From CAYVZZ01 sp964456185 (GTDB taxonomy: Bacteria; Pseudomonadota; Gammaproteobacteria; Pseudomonadales; Alcanivoracaceae): 7,010 nucleotides of DNA. Of this stretch, positions 1 to 4,811 are shown piece by piece (the first letter of the stretch is position 1; the number at the start of each line of letters is the position of its first letter). Location: assembly GCA_964456185.1 (NCBI GenBank), contig CAYVZZ010000118.1:1-7010 (forward strand). Reading direction: 5' to 3'. The translations under genes and the position numbers were made by a program. The notes beneath the pieces are model-generated. The model made no database searches, was not told the DNA's origin, and worked only from the letters and a program-made list of their open reading frames with translations.

Positions 1-572
1 TTGCCTGGCTCGTCGCCGATGTTCTCGATGCGCCCTTCCGTACCGATGACGGTGAAGTAGCACTTAAATGCCCCACCGAAGTAGCCATTACCGATCGTCG
101 CGAAAAAGAGTTGAGCGATCTGGGCTTCATTCCGCTGGTTCACTGTAAAAATACCGATTACGCCGCCTTCTTTGGCGCGCAGTCGACTCAGAAACCGCGC
201 ACTTATAACACCGATGCGGCTAACGCCAACGCTTCATTGTCGGCTCAGCTGCAGTACATCTTTGCGGTATCGCGTATCGCGCATTATCTGAAAGCCATGA
301 TGCGCGACAAGATTGGTAGCTTCGCATCGGTTAGCAGCGTGGAGTCGTATCTAAACAACTGGATTGCGCAGTATGTCTTGTTAGACGACAACGCAACCCA
401 AGAGGCCAAAGCACAATTCCCGCTGCGTGAGGCATCTATCAAAGTGTCTGAGATTCCGGGACGCCCGGGCTGCTTCCGTGCGGTCTCCTTCCTGCGACCT
501 CACTATCAGCTTGATGAGTTGTCAGTGTCGTTGCGGTTGGTCGCTGAATTGCCTGCATCTGCTAAAGGCTAA
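1..572 (+). CDS. tssC: TssC (VipB/ImpC-type) T6SS contractile sheath large subunit, 3' part only
   Basis: This is the C-terminal 189 residues of the large sheath protein; the reading frame is already open at the left edge, with its first full codon at position 3. TssC pairs with TssB to build the cytoplasmic contractile sheath around the Hcp tube. The fragment carries stretches typical of the family: CPTEVAITDRREKEL, then DLGFIPLVHCKNTDYAAFFG, then RIAHYLKAMMRDKIGSF, and a C-terminal domain with SEIPGRPGCFRAVSFLRPHY followed by a beta-rich end. Full-length family members have about 490-500 residues, so roughly the first 60 percent lies outside the window. An internal TTG at 111 is in frame but is not a real start, because homology continues upstream of it. 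The gene ends with TAA, 224 nt before hcp. The identification is secure; only the 5' extent is unknown. Confidence 0.95.
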   Translation, partial: AWLVADVLDAPFRTDDGEVALKCPTEVAITDRREKELSDLGFIPLVHCKNTDYAAFFGAQSTQKPRTYNTDAANANASLSAQLQYIFAVSRIAHYLKAMMRDKIGSFASVSSVESYLNNWIAQYVLLDDNATQEAKAQFPLREASIKVSEIPGRPGCFRAVSFLRPHYQLDELSVSLRLVAELPASAKG

Positions 573-629
573 GAAGTCTGTTCGACCTAGCTGCAGGGCA
601 ACACTGTTCAGGACGAAGGGTCGGCCCAC

Positions 630-646
630 CGCGCAAGGACGCGCAA
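630..646 (+). repeat. Short phased direct repeat CGCGCAA x2, 10-nt period
   Basis: CGCGCAA occurs at 630-636 and again at 640-646, with start points exactly 10 nt apart, about one DNA helical turn. It lies in the GC-rich left part of the tssC-hcp gap. Such spacing can mark a tandem protein-binding site, but a 7-mer repeat in GC-rich DNA may also be chance. Confidence 0.35.
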
Positions 647-692
647 ACCGCAGGGGCGGCTCTTTGTTCTGGCCTTTGTTTGTAGGCTGTTT

Positions 693-723
693 GCTGCCAA
701 GCGCTTTTTAGGCGTTAGGCAGC
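693..723 (+). promoter_or_regulatory. Imperfect hairpin H1 upstream of hcp
   Basis: GCTGCC (693-698) pairs with GGCAGC (718-723). After one A-A mismatch (699/717), AGCGCTT (700-706) pairs with AGGCGTT (710-716) through five Watson-Crick and two G-U pairs, leaving the loop TTT (707-709). This gives a 13-pair interrupted stem. No T-run follows, so it is not a canonical intrinsic terminator. It could be an RNA element in the hcp leader or an inverted-repeat operator in DNA. Confidence 0.5.
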
Positions 724-729
724 GTTAGG
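712..729 (+). repeat. Short phased direct repeat GCGTTAGG x2, 10-nt period
   Basis: GCGTTAGG occurs at 712-719 and at 722-729, separated by CA, so the copies are 10 nt apart and face the same side of the helix. The first copy lies in the right arm of hairpin H1 (693-723). The second bridges the end of H1 and the left arm of the next hairpin, so the arrangement may allow alternative pairings. The function is unknown. Confidence 0.45.
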
Positions 730-741
730 TGCAATAGCACC
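728..741 (+). promoter_or_regulatory. Small hairpin H2 upstream of hcp
   Basis: GGTGC (728-732) pairs perfectly with GCACC (737-741) around the loop AATA. Beyond an A-A mismatch (727/742), TT (725-726) can pair with AA (743-744). The run AAAA that follows is on the sense strand, so there is no terminator U-tract for hcp-direction transcription. Confidence 0.4.
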
Positions 742-747
742 AAAACC

Positions 748-763
748 GGCTCTGGAATGAGCC
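748..763 (+). promoter_or_regulatory. Small hairpin H3 upstream of hcp
   Basis: GGCTC (748-752) pairs with GAGCC (759-763) around the six-base loop TGGAAT. It lies 33 nt before the hcp start codon and is followed by AT-rich, probably unstructured sequence that would keep the start codon accessible. A 5-bp stem alone is weak evidence; its position directly after two other hairpins is what makes it worth listing. Confidence 0.35.
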
Positions 764-796
764 AATTTCAATTATAACGTATTGGGATAAGTCATT

Positions 797-1300
797 ATGA
801 AGGATATCTACGTCAAGTTTAGCGGCCCGGATTTGAAGGGTGAGTCACAAGACAAGGATCATGCCGACTGGATCGAAGTAAACTCCTGGTCCCACGGCAT
901 TTCGCAACCGCGTTCAGCGACTGCATCTAGCGCCGGTGGCCACACGGCTGAGCGTTGTGAACACGCTGACATGATTTTTGAAAAGGACATCGATCTGGTT
1001 AGCCCGCAGCTGTTCCAGGCTTGTTCAAGCGGCCAGACATTTGCGTCGGTTGATATCGAATTCATGCGTGCCGATGGCGATGGCAAGCGTGTTAAGTTCC
1101 TCGAAATCAAACTGAAAAACGTGCTTGTTTCCAGCATCAAGCCGGTTATCGATGGTGAAGGGTTGCCTCAAGAACACTTTGCGCTGAAATACGCAGCTAT
1201 CCAGTGGAGCTACGTACAGCAGAAAATCGAAGGCGGCCAAGGCGGTACGTCACAAACTGCTTGGAGCCTCACCAAGAACGATAAGGTGTTCGCTGCATAA
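797..1300 (+). CDS. hcp: Hcp (TssD), T6SS inner-tube protein
   Basis: Hcp forms hexameric rings that stack into the tube inside the TssBC sheath; the tube is expelled with the VgrG spike and can carry effectors in its lumen. The 167 residues match the usual Hcp1-family length (about 160-170). Recognisable parts are the N-terminal beta strand with GESQDKDHADWIEV (residues 15-28), then SWSHGISQPRSATASSAGG (30-48), AERCEHADMIF (51-61), the strand LEIKLKNVLVSSI (102-114), and a C-terminal end with KYAAIQWSYVQQK (131-143). There is no signal peptide, as expected for a protein exported by the T6SS itself. The ATG start has only a weak GGGA (784-787) and TAAG (788-791) ahead of it. A long leader precedes the gene and a strong stem-loop follows its TAA stop, so its expression may be set separately from that of its neighbours. 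Confidence 0.96.
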   Translation: MKDIYVKFSGPDLKGESQDKDHADWIEVNSWSHGISQPRSATASSAGGHTAERCEHADMIFEKDIDLVSPQLFQACSSGQTFASVDIEFMRADGDGKRVKFLEIKLKNVLVSSIKPVIDGEGLPQEHFALKYAAIQWSYVQQKIEGGQGGTSQTAWSLTKNDKVFAA

Positions 1301-1301
1301 A

Positions 1302-1352
1302 ATCGATAGTGCAGGCCGCGGCAGTATAGCTGTCGCGGTGCCTGCTATCGGT
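1302..1352 (+). promoter_or_regulatory. Long stem-loop between hcp and tssE
   Basis: Immediately after the hcp stop codon, CGATA (1304-1308) pairs with TATCG (1346-1350), GCAGGC (1311-1316) with GCCTGC (1340-1345), and CGCGGCAG (1317-1324) with CTGTCGCG (1330-1337, one G-U). The loop is TATAG (1325-1329). A GT dinucleotide bulges out on each side (1309-1310 and 1338-1339). The 19 pairs can extend by a U-G and an A-U pair at the base. No T-run follows, so it is not a textbook intrinsic terminator. A plausible inferred role is a 3' stability or processing element, or a partial terminator, letting hcp mRNA accumulate above that of the downstream baseplate genes. Confidence 0.75.
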
Positions 1353-1367
1353 CTTACCGGGGTAATG

Positions 1368-1372
1368 AGGAG
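1368..1372 (+). promoter_or_regulatory. Shine-Dalgarno AGGAG of tssE
   Basis: AGGAG lies 12 nt before the GTG at 1385, somewhat longer than usual. No ATG, GTG or TTG in the tssE frame lies closer: the frame has a stop (TGA, 1373-1375) just upstream, and only a rare ATC at 1382 would give tighter spacing. This supports GTG at 1385 as the start. Confidence 0.6.
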
Positions 1373-1384
1373 TGAACATTCATC

Positions 1385-1900
1385 GTGGGAATCCATCGCA
1401 CAGAGCCCAGCTTACTCGATAAGCTTTTCGATGACGACGCGCGCAATCCGGGCGGTCGTGTGTTCAAAGAATTCTCAACCGAAGAATACAAGGACTCTGT
1501 CGCCCGCGATATCGAATCCCTGCTGAATAACCGCTTCATGATCGACGAGGAATTACTCGACGATCTTCCCGAGTGTCAGCGTTCCTTGGCGACCTACGGC
1601 ATTCATGATTTCTCTGGTTTAAGCCTGGCAAACTCGTTTGATCGTGAGTTTATTTGCCAATCACTCGAATTGGCCATTGCGCGTCATGAAAGGCGGCTAA
1701 CTCAAGTGCAAGTGCTGCTAAGTGAAGACCAGCAAACCAGCGGCGCATTGAGTTTTTCTATTAACGCATTGCTCATTATCCACCCCTCGCGGGAGCCGAT
1801 TAGTTTTGATGCGTTGCTGCAACCTGCCACGTTGCAATATTCTGTTAGCCCACACCGCCGCAAGACCGCTAAGCCTGCTGCGGAGGCGGCCACCGCATGA
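1385..1900 (+). CDS. tssE: TssE, gp25-like T6SS baseplate protein
   Basis: TssE is the homologue of phage T4 gp25 and joins TssF and TssG in the baseplate wedge, where it helps nucleate sheath assembly. Despite the family label gp25-like lysozyme, it is structural. The 171 residues include the N-terminal EPSLLDKLFDD (7-17), a helix with YKDSVARDIESLLNNR (35-50), and YGIHDFSGLSL (71-81). Then comes LELAIARHERRLTQVQV (94-110), where the family usually has an EPRL motif; here it reads ERRL (102-105). A beta-rich end follows, and then a tail rich in Lys, Arg and Ala (about 156-171). The start is GTG, forced by an in-frame stop 10 nt upstream. The gene sits 84 nt after hcp, with a stem-loop between, and 29 nt before tssF. 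In P. aeruginosa HSI-I, tagJ lies between hcp and tssE; there is no room for it here. Confidence 0.92.
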   Translation: MGIHRTEPSLLDKLFDDDARNPGGRVFKEFSTEEYKDSVARDIESLLNNRFMIDEELLDDLPECQRSLATYGIHDFSGLSLANSFDREFICQSLELAIARHERRLTQVQVLLSEDQQTSGALSFSINALLIIHPSREPISFDALLQPATLQYSVSPHRRKTAKPAAEAATA

Positions 1901-1929
1901 TGTCGATAACTCTGACAAAGAGGCAATAA

Positions 1930-3762
1930 ATGGAAGATTTACTGCCTTATTACGAACGCGAACTGGCCTTTATGCGGCGTTATTCTCGTGATTTCGCCGA
2001 ACGCTACCCGAAAATTGCCGGGCGCTTGTTGCTCGCCGGTGAAAGCAGTGAAGACCCCCATGTCGAACGCTTAATGCAAGCTTTCGCCTTAATGGGCGCG
2101 CGCATTTCCAAAAAGCTTGACGACGACTATCCCGAATTTACTCAGTCGTTATTGGGGGTGTTGTATCCCCATTATTTGCGGCCTTTCCCGTCTTGTTCTA
2201 TTGCCCATTTCGATATGGGTGATGGCGAGGCACAGCTCACCGAGCCTGCCACCATCGCGCGTGGTACCGAGCTGCTCAGTCGCTCGGTGAAAGGTGTGCA
2301 GTGTCGTTTTCGCACCGCTTACGACGTTACGCTATTACCGCTTCGCCTAACAAGTGCCAGCTTTAGCGGCACTGTGAAAGCGCCGTCATCTATTCGTCTG
2401 CCATCTCATGCCAACACGCAACTGAGCCTGCAATTTACCCTGCCAGGTCAGCAGCAACACTTGGCCGCACTAGACGTGAAAAAAGTACGTGTATTTGTTG
2501 ATGGCGAATCATCACTTTGTGCCGTACTGCGTGATGCCTTGGCATTGAATGTCGAACGGGCTTATGTGGAAACCGGGCAGAACGGCAATTGGACAAAACT
2601 ACCCGAAAACCCGTTTCACCCTGTGGGCATGGAAGCCGACGAAGCCTTGTTTGATATGCCGGCGCAATCGCATCCGGCTTATCGGCTGCTCACCGAATTT
2701 TTTGCCTTTCCCGCAAAGTTCGGTTTCTTCGATATTGATGCCACCCAGCTAGGCAACACTGGTAAAACCTTTACGTTGCACCTGCTATTAAAAGGCATAT
2801 CAACCGATTCGGTACAAGCCAGCCAGCTCGAAAGCATCAGCAAAGACAACTTCAAGCTGGGCTGCACGCCCATCGTTAATTTGTTCCCCATGCGTGGCGA
2901 GCCCATCCGCGTCACGCGCACCACCACAAACTACCCGGTGCTGGCCGATGCCCGTCGTGCCTGGGCCTATGAAGTGCATTCCATTAACAATGTCGCCTGC
3001 GTACGTAAAACCGAGCAGGGCGAAAATATCATTGAATACCGTCCGCTCTATTCTTTGCGCCATGGCGAAACGCCCGGTCGCAACGAAAAATACTGGGTAG
3101 CCAACCGCAACGAAGCATTGGCTGAACGCAGCCCTGGTTATGAGCTGGAATTATCCATGGTCGATCTGGACTTTAACCCGGTGATGCCAAAAACCGATGT
3201 GCTCAGTTGCGAGCTCAATTGCACCAATCGTGATCTGCCTGAAAAGCTGGCCTATGGCATCCCCGGTGGTGACTTGGCATTAGAGGGCGGCTCGGTCGCC
3301 CGTGCCATCAGTATGCTGCGTAAGCCCACCTCCAGCTACCGTTTCGATAGCGGTCACGGCGCGCACTGGCGACTTATTTCCCACCTGTCGCTTAATCATA
3401 TTTCCTTGGTCGAAGGCGGCGCCAAAGGCCTGCGTGAAATGTTGCGGCTTTATGACCTGCCGCATTCGCTTAGTTCGGCCAGCCAAATTGACGGCATTGT
3501 CGATTTGCAATCCGAGGCGGCCACTGCCTGGCTGCCCGGTAAGCCTTTTGGCAGCTTGGTACGCGGCACCAATATTTATCTCACCATTGATGAGAGTCAC
3601 TTTGTGGGCACCGGCATTCAAGCTTTTGCTCAAGTCATGGATCGCTTCTTTGCATTGTCGGTGCAGGCCAACAGTTTTACCCGGTTCATTTTGTTATCCA
3701 GTCAAAGCGGAGAGGAGTTGCTTCGATGCCCAGCGCGCAGCGGCGAATCAATCCTGGTGTAG
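1930..3762 (+). CDS. tssF: TssF (VasA/ImpG), T6SS baseplate wedge protein
   Basis: TssF is the largest wedge subunit; two copies bind one TssG and associate with TssE in the cytoplasmic baseplate around the VgrG hub. The 610 residues fit the usual range (about 580-630). The family-defining N-terminus is clear: LLPYYERELAFMRRY (4-18), FAERYPKIAGRLLL (22-35), HVERLMQAFA (44-53), then YPEFTQSLLGVLYPHYLRPF (67-86). The rest is a long beta-rich body, and the C-terminus has RCPARSGESILV, like the RCPxRxGE ending of the family. ATG at 1930 has a good Shine-Dalgarno, AAAGAGG (1917-1923), 6 nt upstream. The last 37 nt overlap the start of tssG, and the tssG ribosome binding site lies inside tssF, suggesting coupled translation. 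I see no frameshift or truncation. Confidence 0.96.
   Translation: MEDLLPYYERELAFMRRYSRDFAERYPKIAGRLLLAGESSEDPHVERLMQAFALMGARISKKLDDDYPEFTQSLLGVLYPHYLRPFPSCSIAHFDMGDGEAQLTEPATIARGTELLSRSVKGVQCRFRTAYDVTLLPLRLTSASFSGTVKAPSSIRLPSHANTQLSLQFTLPGQQQHLAALDVKKVRVFVDGESSLCAVLRDALALNVERAYVETGQNGNWTKLPENPFHPVGMEADEALFDMPAQSHPAYRLLTEFFAFPAKFGFFDIDATQLGNTGKTFTLHLLLKGISTDSVQASQLESISKDNFKLGCTPIVNLFPMRGEPIRVTRTTTNYPVLADARRAWAYEVHSINNVACVRKTEQGENIIEYRPLYSLRHGETPGRNEKYWVANRNEALAERSPGYELELSMVDLDFNPVMPKTDVLSCELNCTNRDLPEKLAYGIPGGDLALEGGSVARAISMLRKPTSSYRFDSGHGAHWRLISHLSLNHISLVEGGAKGLREMLRLYDLPHSLSSASQIDGIVDLQSEAATAWLPGKPFGSLVRGTNIYLTIDESHFVGTGIQAFAQVMDRFFALSVQANSFTRFILLSSQSGEELLRCPARSGESILV
3711..3717 (+). promoter_or_regulatory. 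Shine-Dalgarno AGAGGAG of tssG inside tssF
   Basis: This strong purine-rich site ends 8 nt before the ATG at 3726 and fixes that ATG as the tssG start, even though it lies within the tssF coding region. Ribosomes finishing tssF pass over it, which is compatible with translational coupling. Confidence 0.7.
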
Positions 3763-4790
3763 CTCAGCAGCTACTTGCCGAGCCTTACCGCTTCGATTTT
3801 TTCCAAGCGGTGCGTGTGCTTGAGCAATGGTTTATCCGTGAAGGCGAGCGGCCGCAGGATATTCTGCCGTATAAGTTGTATTTCCGGAATACGCTCAATA
3901 TGAGCTTCCCGGCCAGTGATATCGAACAGTTGAATGTGTACGACGCGCATCATGAAAAGCTGGATGCCGCCAACGATAAGCCGGAAAAAGTCGATATTAC
4001 GCCTGCCTTTATGGGCATGTTGGGTGTGCAAGGTGTTTTGCCCACCACCTACACCGAACAACTCGGACGACGCGAAACCTATCATCGCGATCATGCCGCA
4101 CGCGCTTTTTTCGATGTGTTTACCAATCGTGCAGTGGCACTGTTTTACGACGCCTGGAAAAAATATCGCCTCTCTATGCAATATGAATTGCACGGTGAGA
4201 AACGCTATTTGCCACTGGTATCCGCCATTGCCGGTTTCGGCATGCCGCATCACGCCCATTGCATGGCAGAAGGCGAGGGCGTCATTCATGATCAGGCCTT
4301 GGCGCATTTCGCCGGTAGCTTAACGCACCGCCCCCTCTCAGCCGCCACGCTGAAGCGTTTGTTAAGCGAATATTTCAATGTGGAGTTAAGCGTCGAACAG
4401 TTCGTTGGCGCTTGGTACGAGGTGCCCGAAGAACAACGCACACGCCTAGGCCATCCCATGGCGCGGCTGGGGCAATCGGCGCTAGCCGGAAAGCGTGTTT
4501 GGCAACGTGATTTACGCATGCGTCTGTGGATTGGCCCCTTACGCAGCGATCGCTTCCGCGACTTTTTGCCCGGTGGTAGTGCGGCCAAAGCACTGGCCAA
4601 GTGGCTCAAGCTGCTCACCGGCAATGCATTGGAATACCAAGTGCAACTAACTCTGCATCGTGACGATATCAAGCCCAGCCAGCTGGGGCGTCGCGGTGAT
4701 GCGCAATTGGGCTGGAACAGCTTTCTCTGCACGCGTTCCAGCAAAACTCACCGTAGTAGCACCAGCTATCTGGTGCATACCCTACATTAA
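3726..4790 (+). CDS. tssG: TssG (VasB/ImpH), T6SS baseplate wedge protein
   Basis: TssG binds two TssF copies to form the wedge core and connects the wedge to TssK, which links the baseplate to the membrane complex. The 354 residues are close to the usual length (about 330-360). Family signatures are LLAEPYRFDFFQAVRVLE (16-33), LYFRNTLNMSFPASDI (51-66), the strongly conserved FMGMLGVQGVLPTTYTEQL (95-113), FFDVFTNRAVALFYDAWKKY (128-147), and LGWNSFLCTR (328-337) near the C-terminus. The ATG start at 3726 sits 8 nt after AGAGGAG and overlaps tssF by 37 nt in a different frame. It stops at a TAA 21 nt before tssH. The gene looks intact and conventional. Confidence 0.96.
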   Translation: MPSAQRRINPGVAQQLLAEPYRFDFFQAVRVLEQWFIREGERPQDILPYKLYFRNTLNMSFPASDIEQLNVYDAHHEKLDAANDKPEKVDITPAFMGMLGVQGVLPTTYTEQLGRRETYHRDHAARAFFDVFTNRAVALFYDAWKKYRLSMQYELHGEKRYLPLVSAIAGFGMPHHAHCMAEGEGVIHDQALAHFAGSLTHRPLSAATLKRLLSEYFNVELSVEQFVGAWYEVPEEQRTRLGHPMARLGQSALAGKRVWQRDLRMRLWIGPLRSDRFRDFLPGGSAAKALAKWLKLLTGNALEYQVQLTLHRDDIKPSQLGRRGDAQLGWNSFLCTRSSKTHRSSTSYLVHTLH

Positions 4791-4797
4791 CACCAAC

Positions 4798-4803
4798 AAG
4801 GAA
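4798..4803 (+). promoter_or_regulatory. Shine-Dalgarno AAGGAA of tssH
   Basis: AAGGAA lies 8 nt before the ATG at 4812 in the 21-nt tssG-tssH gap. It selects this ATG, which matches the usual N-terminus of ClpV (short lead-in followed by LKTLIGKLD). Confidence 0.6.
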
Positions 4804-4811
4804 CTCACAGG

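Larger units (their letters stand above)
573..796 (+). promoter_or_regulatory. tssC-hcp intergenic region: structured leader and possible promoter of hcp
   Basis: These 224 nt are the longest gene-free stretch in the window; I see no credible small ORF in them. The left half is GC-rich and holds a short phased direct repeat (630-646). The right half holds a second phased repeat (712-729) and three consecutive hairpins (693-723, 728-741, 748-763), then an AT-rich stretch just before hcp. A TATAAC hexamer at 773-778 resembles a -10 box, but no good -35 box lies 16-18 nt upstream, and it would leave a leader of only about a dozen bases. That hcp has its own promoter or a post-transcriptional control element here is inferred from the gap length and its structure, not shown. 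Confidence 0.4.

Noticed and set aside
648..671. Intrinsic terminator after tssC (CCGC-AGGG-GCGG followed by a T-rich stretch)
   Set aside because: The stem is only 4 bp and the following sequence CTCTTTGTTCT is broken by several C and G residues, too weak to support termination.
427..711. 94-codon + strand ORF spanning the end of tssC and the gap
   Set aside because: More than half of it is an out-of-frame reading of tssC, the predicted protein is Arg/Cys-rich and low in plausibility, and no ribosome binding site is apparent.
693..729. Integron attC-like site, because GTTAGGC and GTTAGGT match the GTTRRRY core and the region is palindromic
   Set aside because: No matching RYYYAAC core lies at a suitable distance upstream, the left arm reads GCCAAGC rather than GCCTAAC, and the neighbours are ordered T6SS core genes rather than cassettes.
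573..796. Sigma-54 promoter for hcp, known from some T6SS clusters
   Set aside because: I checked the GG dinucleotides for a GC ten bases later. The nearest candidates (GG at 718, GG at 748) are off by one in spacing and lack the TGGCAC/TTGC context.
1385..1900. Lysozyme activity for the gp25-like protein
   Set aside because: The family name is historical; TssE is a structural baseplate protein and the context is entirely structural.
4292..4744. 150-codon minus-strand ORF opposite tssG, and similar long antisense ORFs opposite hcp, tssF and tssH
   Set aside because: They are mirror readings of well-recognised genes; their translations show no recognisable domain and the sense frames are unambiguous.
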